A stretch of 64,000 nt of DNA from Bugulina stolonifera. Its lineage: Eukaryota > Bryozoa > Gymnolaemata > Cheilostomatida > Bugulidae. Location of the stretch: NCBI GenBank assembly GCA_935421135.1, contig OW285189.1:11119072-11183071 (forward strand). Direction: 5' to 3'. A model generated the notes under the pieces. The model was not told the origin of the DNA and did no database searches. It worked only from the letters and a program-made list of their open reading frames with translations. Position numbers and translations under genes: made by a program. Positions 1-14,300 of this stretch are shown here, in pieces (positions within the stretch are counted from its first letter, which is position 1; each line of letters begins with the position of its first letter).

Positions 1-2192
1 TGGGGGAATTTTGGAGTTGAATGTTCCATTGTACTTTCGGTTTTGCAATGTCAGTGATTTCACCATCTCTGCTAGTGCTAAGTATAGACTGTATAATGGA
101 CCTCAGTGATATGAATATGCTACCATGTACTTAGATTTGAGCTCTTACTTGTGGTTATAATAACTTGATTGCTAACCCCCATCACTCAAGAGCTAACATC
201 CCTGGCTTTGTTCTAGCAGGTGATGGCAGGTGCTCCCTGGTAGTGTAACATTACCAGTTGGTGGTGTATAATTAATAAGAATATTGATAATCTTATAAGT
301 TTTGTTTGACCTAATTTAAAATATTGATAGTGTAATCATGTCATTTAACTTCATCGCAAACTATAACATGTACTGTTGTATTTAGTTATTCTATTATTTA
401 TCATAATAAATTTTTGTCTAATAGCTTTTGACAGCTTCCAGTGTTGACACTGCACTTGTTAGAGGAAACGGTTCTATCAGTAGAATACTATAAGTACTTC
501 CCATATAGTGTACATGTATGTAGCTCAGTAACCAGTGCTGCCCATCTCTCTCTCTGCTGACTCTATGCAACCAGTTGTGACGTTTGATGCACAGTTCCCT
601 TCATGACGTGATATGTCCAATTGTAGATATTAAATATATACACACATGTATTTCTACCCAACAAGCCACAATCCTAATAGCTGAATCATGTCAACATTCA
701 TGGGATAAATAGCATCCATATATGTTATAAAAATGAACCTTGATTTATGCATAATAATGTTATAGATTTATTATATTTTATGGTAATGTCATATTCAATA
801 TTCATATTATATCCTAGGGTTTTAATACTGGTTAGTTAATGTCATACGCAGTGATTGTGATAATTGTTTTAGCAAGTAATCTAGTTGATACACACATTAT
901 AGGTCATGAGGTATAGGATAATATTATCTGTATGTTGTTGTAAGTTGTAAGGGATGGAATGGGATGGGATGTGCAAACCTATACTGAAGGAGATATAGGC
1001 TGGTCTTGTCAACTTTTGGCTTACTCCCAGCCTTAATGTGTTATATTATTCTGGTATGGCATGCAGTCTGATTAGTCTACTTCAAGAATGCAAAAACTTT
1101 TGAATAGTGGGATCTGGGATGGACCTCATGGTCACACCCTATTTTCTCTGTCAAGTTTTGGTGGCGCAGGAGTAGCCAAGTTCCCAGTGTAATACTACTA
1201 CAGTGTATATGGACAGTTATGGTGCCCTAAAGTTTATCTTGTTATGTGTATCGTATCTTCAAACCTGTGTTTGGATATTGTGATTGCTTGTCCCAGACTG
1301 TGGTTTGGTTCTTATCTGATGTCACTTTCTCACAATAATATTTATAATTCAGTGTTTTGTCAGGCTAGTGTGTTACATTCTAGGATGGGAGGGGTGCTTG
1401 GCACCCGGAGTAGTACTTACCATTAGTTTAGGTAGTTAGTCTACAGTTGTCTATTGACTTGGGTGGCACTAAAAGGCAATTTGCTGTAAACATGTGAATG
1501 GTGATTACCAGTTCTTGCTTGTATGTAGCAAGTTGTGTCTGTTGAGGGAGGAATATTGCTGTATGTAATGTACATCCATCATCTCTATGTAATACTGACT
1601 TGTATATCTATTGTTTGTTGAATATAATTTATTCACCCCACCTAAACATTGGACATATCAGATTCAACATCACATCTATCAATTACATTGTTTTTACTTT
1701 GAAACTGGCATCAACTAGAGCCAGGGTAGTAGTAGTATAGCCTAGTAAGTGCTAGCTCATTCTAAGTAGATCAACCTGATGCTGACCATACAGTAACCAC
1801 TGGCAGCACTCGCTGTTTACCTGTATCAGCCACATTCTAAAAATACATTCATTCATAAAACTGGTGGCCTGGCTCAAGTAGCAACTACAAGTGGTGGGGT
1901 ACCAGGTGGGCCAGTTGAAAGTTGGATCTTGTTAGCACCAGTTTCAAGATTTGAGTGTTTTTATTTTTAAAATGAATTTGAAAGTGTTTCAAACACATAC
2001 CATTGTTATGCTGCCAAATCAACTCGGATGTGATTAAATCATAAAATGACTAAAATTGCAGCAGCAGTCAGAGCTCTGTGGATCTTCTCATAAAAGATAT
2101 CTGTTATTGTGTCTAGAGTTTAATTCTGATGATTGCAAGATTAGTATTTGTGTTGTAAGTATATTAATTGGGTTTAACTGTCTGTTTAATAG
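1..2192 (+). other. intron (3' part)
   Basis: AT-rich intron running to the acceptor AG at 2191-2192. Its upstream exon is outside the window. Short open frames on both strands lack coding character. No repeat or RNA gene was recognised. Confidence 0.7.
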
Positions 2193-2354
2193 CTGAGTAA
2201 CCAACACACTGTGTGGATATCTGAGTTGGAGAGGGAAGACAAATACACTGACTTTGCCAAGTACGAACACGCGCTACACTTGCACAATGAGAAGCATCTA
2301 AATATGCAGAGAGTAAATAATCACATGGTACACAGAGCAAAGGAACTTATACAG
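2193..2354 (+). CDS. trio: Trio exon, spectrin repeat helices A and B
   Basis: This 54-codon exon (phase 0 to 0) begins [16 protein letters not shown] and ends [10 protein letters not shown]. It lies between a pyrimidine-containing acceptor ending at 2192 and the strong donor CAG|gtaagt. The Trp in the first helix and the long charged amphipathic stretch are typical of a spectrin repeat. Its frame continues directly into the exon at 9900. It is the most upstream coding piece in the window. Confidence 0.85.
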
Positions 2355-5300
2355 GTAAGTTAATATAATGTACCATACCTGCACCTCTACGCTGTACTGT
2401 AGTATGTATGTGGTACACCCAACTACATTGTAGTTGTACTGCATGCAGCCTACAAAGTATAGCTTCTCATTTTCACTATGCCATATAGTACAACTTCAGT
2501 CAGTTACTTTCCACGTTATGGACTACTTTATTTATTATACTTACTGGACATACTATACTTACACCTACATGACTGCTTCCCTACTTGTATAACAAGTAGG
2601 ATTATATTAGACTGTTACTTTATTTACTCCCCTGCTGCACACCTGCTAATACTTGCTTGCAATGAAATCTACAGGTATATAGATCTACTAAATACTATCA
2701 TGTATTTTCTACATTTTATTACATGTTCACCCACTAAAACTTTCTTCCATTCATTCATGTATTTCCCAATCTGCTCACACTAATTAGTCAGACTTGGTAA
2801 TGGGCAAGTAATTACCACAACTCATAAAATACAGCTCAACTGTTTGTTTCAAGTATTGTGACACTCAGCATTGAAGAAAGAAACTGAGACCACATACAAT
2901 GGGTTGAGAAGTGTGGCTTTATGACTAATGTAGCTGGTTATTTCTGTAGGAAACTAGTCCTCTTTATACAACATATCTGTCCTGTTTTTAATATCATATG
3001 ATTTCAACAAGCAGAAGTGTTTGCAATGCAGTAGTCAGTCTCTGATATTCCAGTTGTTAGAGTAGTTCATGTCATCATTTCCTCTCCCGATCTCCTATTA
3101 TAGTAACTAGGCTTACTTGATTCTACTTAGTACTTCAAATTCCTTTCTTGACCTTTTTAAAAATATATCTATATTTTAGCTGTGGTGTGTTTTTGGGTTA
3201 TAACTATTATATCTGTTTGCTATATCACAATGGAGTTAGTAATTTGATGATCTTATAATTTGTATAATATTATTGTACTTTGTGGCAGTTTCACAGCTGG
3301 ACTGAGTATAGAAATATAATTATATTTACACTATGCCAAGAATGCTCAACAGCAATTGTACTGGGAGAGAAAGGATAACTCCTTAGAGACATCACATTCT
3401 ACTAACATAGTGTTGTGACTTAGTGTCTGGTGTTAGTCTATTTATATTGGATAGTTTCTGGGTCCATAGTACCTTAGTTTCTAGAATGATCATTTTTATT
3501 CTCATATTATATATATTGTGTATGTTACGTGTAGGCTTAGCGATTTCAATGTTGACTCCATGTGCTGCCAGCTCTAATCAGGTCTAAATTATAGTATGTA
3601 GGTGTACCTATGACAGTCCCCTGTCTGGTATCTGAGTTCACTTTATTAGATAACTCTACTCAGCACACACTAATGTGTCACCCTGGTAATTACCTTACTA
3701 ATTAGCTCTTACTTTATCACCCTCACCCTCTCATACTCATACCCTCTCAGTGATATGACATGCCCAACAATGTGTGATATATCACATTCCGTGGATTGTT
3801 ATACATCTTGTCCTAGTGGTACCTGCATCCTTCTATCTGCATGTATAAGTCTTGCATAATATGATACAGTATGTGTCAAGGTTTACTCTATGTTAGTGCA
3901 TCTTGAACATCACTGTGCTGTACAGTTAAGGTAATGTTAATACTGTTATTATTTGTTATTATTATGCTTGTTTATTTTTATCAGATTTTAATTTCTTCCG
4001 GATTGAGGTATTTTGTTGGTATGAATGTAAATTATCAAGTTTCTATTAATAATTTGTACTCTGGGTCTTGTTTTGTTTATATCTAAGTGGTACGGATGTG
4101 CATGAATTGGTTTTAACATGGCTGTGACGTTTGCTCACCATCACATCATACTAGATGGTTGGAACAATAAATCACTTTGTGTTATGAAAATGATTTGGAA
4201 TCAGAAAATTGAAGTTTGGCTAAGGTTCAGTGGTGTCTCTTTTTCGGTGGGTCTGGTTGCCGTTCCATGGTGAGGGTTTGGCTGTAAGGCTAAATCATAG
4301 CAATGGTGGTGGTGGTTGTGGTAGGTTAATCATCCATATACGGCAAGGTTGAACATTGTGCAGCAAATCAAGCATGTCCTCATTTAACATGGTTTGTGGA
4401 AGCAACAAGTTCTATCTCAAGAATTCCACATTAATCATCACGTAGCATGACCTGAAATGCTAATCATTGGAAAAATTATCTTCACACCAAGTTATAGTGA
4501 TCAGTAGCAGAGAGGCCGTCTATCTGCATCTGCCATATTTAATACTAACTATATACTGGCTTACCCATATTTATTGTTCCCGGAACTGTTAATGGATCTA
4601 AGAAGAGTGATTAGCATGAAAACTTTAGGAAACTAATAGACATGTCTGACACTGAGGTGTATAGTTCGTTGTCATTGGCGTCTCCAGTGGTGACCAGGAA
4701 GAACAAGCTTACAGGACGGAGAGCCAAGCTAAGTATGGTATCTCAAGGTGATCACAGCTATAGAGAAACACAGAGCGATTGTGAAATATTAGCTGAGAGC
4801 AAATTGAAGAAATCCAAGAGCTCTAAGCTGGCCGCATCACTTAGCAGCTCACTCAGACGATTAGGTAGCCTTAAGAAACTTAAGGAACCAAGGCAAATGA
4901 ATCATCTACCCGTGCTTGTGGCAGGATTAAATAATATTGCATTTGGTATTGGAGCTGGTATGGTGTATAGTAGGGACTCTGAGAACAACGAGCACAGTGG
5001 TATGCGAGGAACACACTCAGACTCGTATGATACCAAATCGGATAGTAGCAGTATTATATCAGACATTTACTCCAATCATAAGAATGGAGATGAGGGAAGT
5101 TATTGCGGTGAGTTAGCATACAATGTAAACATGTTAATAGGAGAGGACGAGACTAATGGCTCTGATGGAGAGGCTTCTACCAGGCCAACAACGTTGCTTA
5201 TCCAACAACCAGTTGGGACAGATAATCAAAGTTCACCTTCCCGTTCACCCTCCTATCCGAGAGAAATAGTCAACGTATCGTCCAGTGATGACAGTCTGGA

Positions 5301-8300
5301 TGAGTTGGATGAAACTGATAGGAATCATTTAAATATAAAAACTCATCGTCCAGTGAGACGTTTACATAAATCTTACAAAATGGCTATTAGAACCCGACCT
5401 ATCATGACACCACCTAGTGGTGAGCAACTCCAGGTAACTCCATCTCCACCGGTAGCAATGGTAGATGATGACGACGATATCTTTGACACGTTTCCTACCG
5501 GTCCTAGCCCTTTTAAACGGAATCTTCATAAATCATACAGAGTCGCAATGACCAAATTAAATGACATTGAACCCAAGAACGGTAAGAAATCTTCAATGTC
5601 TGGTGATAGAGCTAGGCGAGCAGAGATAGCCAGGAGATTTATCAGGCGACAGAAACCGTCCATCGACATCTTAACGCCGGAGGAACCGGAACCATTGCCT
5701 TCTCCACAACTCAGGGATAAATCTGCATCATTACCTCTCAGGTCTACTCTGAATGGAGATTTTATTAGCATTACTGATTTAAGGAAAATGAACACCATTG
5801 ATAAATTCCGTCGCTCTAGTTATACTAGTGATGAGACAAATAGAGAACCTGCATTAAATAAATTGAGAAAGAATCGGCCATGCAGCTCTCCTGATATGGA
5901 AACTACACCAATGTATCCTGAGGACACTCCCCCTTCTTCAAGAAGAGCTCCTGCGCATCGGTTTGACCCTGTAGCACTGCAGTTACCTCAGAATGAAGTA
6001 CTGAGTGAGTCTCCCAACTCGAGTATCACTGGCTCCCAAGAGGAGTTCCACACTCGCAGAACTTCACTCACAGAGTCCGACTCTGATGACAATAGTGAGA
6101 CTAGTCAGAGTTCTGGTAGTAAGTGTGACACTAAGACAAGCTCATTACAATCAATAGATGAGGAGGAAGCTGGGGAGAGTATAGCCCCCCTTAAACACGC
6201 TCAACCAAAGTCCCTCAAACAGCGCAAAAAGGGATTAGATTCTGTACGACGCTTACGAGACAGACGCGTGGATACTATACTCTCTGAACAGGAATATGAA
6301 TACCAATTACAGCGAAGTCGCAGCTGGAATAACTTCTCACCTAATCGTAAAGCGGAGTCGGACCCGCGTGTCGCTACTAGTAAATCAATGAAGGGGGTGA
6401 GTATTAGATTAGACTTTTCATAGGGTCTTCTTGGTTCGTTATGATTAAAGCCCGGATTGCATGGTGGCAATGGTGTATTATACCAGATTGATTCACTGCA
6501 GGATTGCTCCAGCAAGAGGTCTTATCTACGCTATATTAGCTTGCATTGATTAGGCGAGATTTATTAGCATGATTTCCCAATCTGTCAAACATTCCTTGTC
6601 TAATCAAAATCTGCAAACTGCTCATTCATTGCCAACACATATGGTAATTGATGTAGATATCGTAACTTACCATCTATTTTGAATATTTAAGGTAAATTTT
6701 TTGTTTTACTGAATTGCTGGCTCCACATCCACATGGCTCTATATTATGGTTGCATCAAATTTCATAGAAGCTGCCATTGGTAACCAGAAAATTCAAACTT
6801 AAGGGGGTATTCCTGCTACTACAAAATATTATTTCACGTTACTGCATAATAACATACTAACACTAACTGGAGTTATTACACTAGTACTATTACATTACAC
6901 AGAGAGAAGACAACTTCATGTTAGTTGCACTCGATTTGTTTATCTACTTGCTGAGCCTGTGGTTGCAGTGATTCACGCTCACATAGCATCACCATTCACT
7001 GTTTCATTATGACATTCTACTCTGTGATAAGCTTTGATTGGATAACACACAGATTAGAGGGAAAGTAATTTATTCTAATTAATTGTAATTGATTTTTTCG
7101 TAATATTTGGTTTCATGACTTCCCTGATCATTCGTCTTGAATTACATATAGGCATCGGTTGATTTGAGTTGGTATAGCAGCGAGTCGTAGATTGAGTTAC
7201 AGTAAGTTATTTTTATTCATAATACACGGAGTTTTCATCTCACGGGACTGTGGCTATTGTTGGACTATATTATTATCTGGTGATGGTGCAACGGGTTACA
7301 CGAGATTAAATTATCTCGGTGTTCACAATACCAGCTGTGGTAGTTGGGATTGCTGCCGTGTGCGACACTTGTTATTGTTTTGTATCTACATACTGGTGAG
7401 ATTTATCTCTGCAGAACTAGAGAATATAACAAACTTTATCAGTCTTATTGATCAGCTGTGTTCACTGAAGAAACTAATTGATAGGGTCATTGTTAGGAAG
7501 CCATCCCGACCCATTGCCAAAGATCTAAGATAAGGGGCTCAGCTTTGTAACATTACAACAGTAATTATTGTTACTTGGTGATAGGAGTATTGTCCATCAA
7601 GACATCAGATCTACATGTACTCTCTGTCTAACTCTGTACTCGCTAGTTACTCTACAACGCTACTACTTACACCTAACTACACCGTGTACATCATGTGCAC
7701 CAAGTAGTACGACTGGGATCGATACTGGAATATACAATATATCATCATATACGGCTACACGTTCTTCTCTCACTCTTATTATGATTCGTGAAGGTCAAAA
7801 AAAGTTACGAAGGGCTTTCAGTTCACCATCTTCAAGGGCTATTTTATCCGTCCTCAGACGACAGAGTGATCCCGTTGACAAACAGTACCTTATGGGTAAT
7901 AGTCGATTCTATGATGAAGACGAGGAGGTACTTGTTAACTCTAGTTTAATATGTTATTTAGTCAGTAGATTATTACGCTGTCAGAATTAAGTAGCCATGT
8001 AATAATTAGTGATTTAGATTAATAGAGCTTGGTGTTGGTTGGATTGTGTCCTTGCCAGTTCTCTACTCTACATTTGTATAGCGAGGGGGAAATGGGGAGA
8101 CAGCATGAAATATCCCTCTTGGCTTGTCTGCTGCATTGTTCTCATTTTGTCGTTACTGACGTACTGTATATCGGTGAGCTGTGTGCACTAATACTCTGAA
8201 TCTTATGAAATTATTCAACTCATCTCAGATTCGTAAATCTAAGTTATTATTCAAAATTGTTAGAGTAGGCATTGTATCTCTATATATATTATAAAGTTTG

Positions 8301-11300
8301 TGTATACGAGATAACCAAGTCCCACATGCTCTAGTATTCCCATTTGTATCTGTGTTAACACTCCTATTCTATGAATTCTAAACCAATACTTGCGAGACTG
8401 TTATATTGATTAATATAGTTACGGCACTCGGAATCAAAGTGTACGAGCTAGCTTTATGAACTTGCATCTGCACGTCCATGTGACGTAGTTGTGTTCTGTG
8501 TTGGGATGCTCACAAATGGTGGGTGAGTGCAAACGCATACATCTTTGCATTATGTGAACTTTTTGGAGTGGTTTTTTCATAGGATCACATTTTAACAATA
8601 ACAGTAGAAGCTTTGTTTTTGAGTCGGAGCCGAAGCTTGTAATCTAACTCGATTGGGTGTATCTATTGTCGATCAGTTGTTTTAATATATTGTCTTTCAT
8701 TGTATCAGTATTATTTGTAAAAGTGTTTATTGTAAATAAAAATAAGAACTAATTATTGCTTGTTAGTACCCTCATACACTAACTGATTAGTCTAATGAGT
8801 GTGACAGGGAAAGGAAAATATTTATGAGGTTGGGAAGTGTGTTCCTGAGACACTGATCACATTAACTCTATTCAACTCTAACCTTTTGATTTGATTATGA
8901 TCTGATTCTATTCAAATCATCTAGAATGTGCAATTACAATATTATAGTAAGCTATTTGCTCCCTCAGTTTCATGGTTAGTGGCATGGGCTGTGATTAACT
9001 TCCAGGAAGCTATTGATAGGTTATTTGACTTGAGGATTAGCATAGAAGAAATACATGGCATATGCCTGTCGTGTGCCTTCTTAGTTTGCTTGGCCAGCAT
9101 TTAGTTCCAGTTTGATCAGTCGTATAACTAGTGCTACCTCCCTCGATCTAGTCGGTCAGAACATCTGGTGTTGATGGCAAAGCACAGGCAGAGCTGGACG
9201 TTGAGGCGGGGCAGTGCCCCAGGAGTGCTTATAGGAGCTCATCTCTCTGTTATGGTAGTAGCTGACACCTCCTGATATGGAGTTACTATGTTTTACTGGT
9301 GGTTATGACTCTATCAGTAGTAGTAGGTGGTAAAGTAATAGTAGTAGCAGTATAGAAGTAGCCAGTTACAACTGTAGTAATAGTGATAGTACTTAGTACT
9401 AGTATTAGTTAGGTATTAGTATTAGTGAGGTATTAGTATTAGTGAGGTATTAGTATTAGTAGGTGATAGTGCTCAGCGTTGTATCAGTAGGTGATGGCTA
9501 CGTCTGCTGAGGTCTAGCAGTCCGTCAGTTGCACAGATTGTATGGATAGCATGTGTTTTACATACACTGTAGGTTTTCAATTTGCAACTTCTCTCCGTAC
9601 CTGTCCACTGCTCCATCTTCACACTCACAAAACCTATGTATCATCCCTTACTATCACTATTGCTAACTTTGCTACTACAGCAACTGCTATCGATACTACT
9701 ACTACTGCTACTACTACTGCTGCTACTACTCTTACTGCTACTACTACTAGTACTACTGCTGCTGCTACTATTATGGCTAGTACTACCACTATTACTGCTA
9801 CTAACACCTAAAATACTGATGATGATGCTTCTGTTATCATGACTGGTGCGACTCCTACTACATCAGATATATTAATATGTACTGTACATTTACTTTCAGC
9901 GACTAGAGGAACGCCGTAGTGATATGGGAGAGAAGAGTCATACGATGTTAGAAAGAGTAAACAACGTCATGGACTACTTGACTGAAAAGAATGTATATAT
10001 CGATGCGTTAGCCGAGCAGAAGCGGAGCAAGTTAGAGCAGAATATACAGTACATGCATTTTGAAAAAGAGGCTAAGCAGGTAATTATCGTCTCTCAAGTA
10101 TTACATAATTGTTATTCACTTTTCAATAATTGTTTTAGTGAGTTGTAGATAAGTTGATAATTGATATACTTGAAGCTGTTATATCAATTATTAGCATGGG
10201 CAAGTCAGTCATTTACTAACAGTTGTAAGCAGTAGTAGGATAGGATAGCTTGCTGACTTTCTAATATGCCATCCTGGGTGGTCCCTGTAGAGGCCCGCAC
10301 TTTATATTCAGGCCTCAGCCTATATCCATCAGAGCTGACTAACATTAGGTATCCTAGCTTGAGGCTGTGGATAAAACGAAAGTGTTGGACTATTATAGCG
10401 AACAGATAATTTATATATGCGTAAGAATAATTTTTCACTTTTATTTCTATTGATTTGGTGAGAAATAGAGGTAGTGGGAAAATATTGACACTGGCACATG
10501 TTATTCTCGTAGTAATAATTAGTTTTGATCTAGCGCTGTCAACCCACTTGCTTCCTTCTACATATTGACCAATCAATAGCTTGTAAATGTTAGCTTCAAC
10601 ATTTACACAACATGTTTCCAATTACTTTCCAATAAAACTTCCAGGGTCGGAAGTTGAAAACAAAATATATTGGTTTGGAGAACACATTTGAGAATCATAC
10701 AATCATGGCATGAATTTTATATATTACAAATATGTGATAGATACTTGTCATGGAAAAATTAGTTGTTTTCTGTAAAATTTGTTTTTAACTTCATGCTGTG
10801 TGGGTTGCAGTACTGTCTCGAGAAATTATATACAAAATAGCCTTCTCATTTAGTTCAACGGAAAACATTATAATTCAAAAGCCATGGAGATGTACTTTTA
10901 CTAGGCTATGAGAGGATAACTCCAATTTTCATATTTAATAGGAAAGTTAAGTAAAACCGACATTACCAACTCGTTACCAGTAGGTTCTATTTAGTTACTA
11001 CTGGCTTGATTGTATCAGACTATCATTGATGTCAATCCTGCTGACTGGAGCATAGAGTAAGGTCCTACCACTTCTACTAGCTAGTCGAGTGCAGAACTAA
11101 AGCTAGCTACTGGCTCACTCACCTACTGGTAGCTGAGTATCTACCCCACTACCAGTTCTACTATGTACAGCAGGGTGCTAATTTTTACAAATGTCATGCA
11201 TTTAGTCCTAACATCAAATTGTTACACAGCAACTGACCTTTATATTGGATAATTATTCCCCTCTGTTGATACTTGCACTGGTAGGAGGTGGAGTTAAGGA

Positions 11301-14300
11301 CTATGACCTGTTATACTGGAACATTCAGTTCTCTACTAGTTGGGTTGTTTCACTGGTCATCTAACTGCCCTTAGATATCACAGCTAGCAGTGTACGCTGT
11401 TAAATCGATGTATATTTCTTTCACTGATGAAATATATTACTATTCTGACATTTCATAATTTTTTTGTAACACTTAGTATTATTTAGATTTTGCTTGCTCA
11501 TGTTGTTATTAATGGTACCTTGGTAAACCATGCACATGCCTATCCGTTCCATTACCATTCTATTCCCGGAATTAGCAGTTTATTGATTAATATGTCGAGT
11601 GTGTCCCCCTCGCAATGTCCAGTACATGTATATTGACCTAGGACTGGTAGACAGGCAGATTGTCGACTCTCTCTTCCGTATTGTCACTCGTTTCTGTAGA
11701 AGTTGTGTCTAAAATTAGCTCAAGGACTGAAGCTAAGCAAGGAATTGTGGAAGTTTAATTATATCCTAATATACTAATGGATATGAATAGAAGATATCAT
11801 ATAGAAATAATGTAGACTGGTAGACCAAGTGTATAGACAGTGTAACCAGGATGTTACTAACTCCTATCTACTACACGTAGTGTACAGTATATAGGAGATT
11901 ACACACTTGTGTCTCTGGGTAGTGTTTGAATGATGTGATATCCATCATCTCCATACATACAGACAGACTGTTAGTTGATGAATGATAGCAGTTGTACGTG
12001 AGCCCCCTTGTATAGTTGAAAGGGATAATCTTGTAGTATTAGTCGAGTTCCTGTGTACAGATTAGCATATGTTGTGTTAATCCACCCAGAGGATTACCAG
12101 TGTCTAATTGTAAATATGTAGGTAGGGCCCGTGTCTGTTCCCACATAACTCTACCAGGTGTGTTATTGATGTTCATTGTGTTCAAGAGGGGGCAACTCCA
12201 TACCAGTTGTGGTTTGACATTGCAAAGTCATGTACATGTACATTGTGCATGTTATAAATTACATCTGTGATGTAGTATTGTAGGTATACAAGTAATAAGG
12301 TATCTTACTATGGATTAGGTGATAGACTGCATACAAGTACACATACATTAGGCCACATGTAGAGGTGCAAATTACAACAGCATTGATAAGGATTTATTAT
12401 TTTGTATAATGAGGTGTAAAAGATATAATATATGTACACTACATTGTATATAAAATATAATGGAAATGGTCCATCTGATACTGCTTATTGTATTCTTGTT
12501 ATAGATGTGTATTATGCACCTTATTGTTGTTATTATGCATTGCTATTTGGTATTATATACTATAGGATGTGCTATGTACATGTAGTCATTGTAGTGTGCA
12601 TTGTTTTGTTTGTTTGATGCTTGCAGATGATAATCTACATTGACCTCTGTTGCACATAGTCACGTATATCCTGCTGTAACAATCTCTATGTCTATGATGT
12701 CACTTGTATAACATTCCTATGTTTAGGTATCATCACATATAGGACACGGTGAATCTAACCTAACTACCAGCTTCATATGCCCCAACTCGCTACAGGAAGC
12801 CGAGAAACTAGAGCGAGACTTTGAAGCCTGCCAAGGCATGATTGAGGTAGTTATAATCACTATAGTAGGCTATACCAGCAACACTACAATACTACCCTAC
12901 CATATGCTATGGTCATACGTTTGTAGTCTGTATATATGCTACCTACTATCTACTACCTTCAACTCTGACTGTCACACATAGGCTACATATTATACTGTAC
13001 ATACATGTTGGTTAGATATGGTAATAATATTTGTGTTTTGAACACAAATTCACCATTTGGAGGGAGGGGGAGGTTTGACATGTAGGCTATCACAATCGAT
13101 GCATGTGAGAGTAGAATTACCATCTTAGTGATATAATTACATGTGGGTTAGTGCTTAGTTGAAGATTAGATTAAATAATTAGCTGATTAGATTTGAATAT
13201 AACAGAACAATGGTGATTAGCTAAGCGATACCTTAGCAAGTACCTGCGAGTACCTACATGTACAAGGGTGCAGGGTAGATAGAGTGACCAATTCCACTTC
13301 ATTGTTACGGCACCCATGACACACACGTAGGGCTACAAACTTTCCAGGCCTTTTGAAATGTTACTATAAAAAGTTAGGATAACATGTTTGGAATAGTTTT
13401 GCTCTATGTCACATTTTTGGAAATTGCATCATTCAGTTGAAGTTTAGCTTGATCTTGGACCTTGTTGGTGTTTATGTACAAGTACATTGGTTTCGTTTAT
13501 ATCCTGTATATTGGGTACACCCATCAAGCTGGCCTCCTATGATATGACAAGGGCAGTTCCATATTTATTGGTGACACTTCTACAAAAGTCTGTTTTGATC
13601 AATAGTTCCAACCCTATGCAGCATGTGTTACATGCAGATATGCAGGTTCCCAGATAAAACCAGTAATATCAACTTATACAGTGTTTACTTGATCTTTGGC
13701 GCCGTTGGCTATCTTTAAAACACCATTCCACGTAAACTTCTGGTCTCAAACGTTCTAAAACCAACTATTTAAGCTTGAAAGAAAACCGGTTTATGAGGGG
13801 CAATGATCTCCGAAGATATGTATGATTATTATGTAGGATAATTTGATTATATGTGTTGAGGAACGAGTGAGATAAGGATAGGAACCATTATATAAATGTA
13901 TATAATATTGACTTGTGTAATTGAGTAGTCAGATGGAAACTGCGATTTTATCTGAAGCTATTATTGTCGAGTTGTGTACAGACTGGGATATACTTTACTG
14001 CTGGCATTCACTTGCTAGCACTATCTGCAGGCTGTCGCATCTGTTACACTTCCTTACTAGCACCAATTCTACCTGCCACATCTAGAACTTGTTTGACTAA
14101 CACTTTCACCTGTGACATCTTATAACATCTAGGACTAGAATGTTCTCTGCAAATATTTGATCACATCTGTTACTTTTTGATACCATCAGAATACCATGTA
14201 TGAGCAGTCTAATCTTGACTATGCCCTGGTAACTTTGTGTTCTGTCATCCACTCTTCCATCGGTCTTGGTCTCTGACTCATTCACCAGTCACCTCTTGCA

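Larger units (their letters stand above)
8174..9899 (+). other. intron with simple repeats
   Basis: Intron up to the acceptor ttactttcag. It contains a 17-bp tandem repeat near 9411-9463 and an (ACT/GCT)n tract at about 9670-9830. The overlapping Thr- and Leu-rich open frames there are repeat artefacts. Confidence 0.6.

Noticed and set aside
4118..4273. 51-codon ATG frame before the 4642 exon
   Set aside because: It could be an upstream ORF but has no homology or splice evidence, so it is not called as a gene.
7192..7533. 113-codon plus-strand frame
   Set aside because: It starts without an ATG and has no donor or recognisable motif; at most it is leader sequence for the 7781 exon.
10205..10621. 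138-codon minus-strand open frame
   Set aside because: The composition is like translated AT-rich intron and I found no splice signals or recognisable motif.
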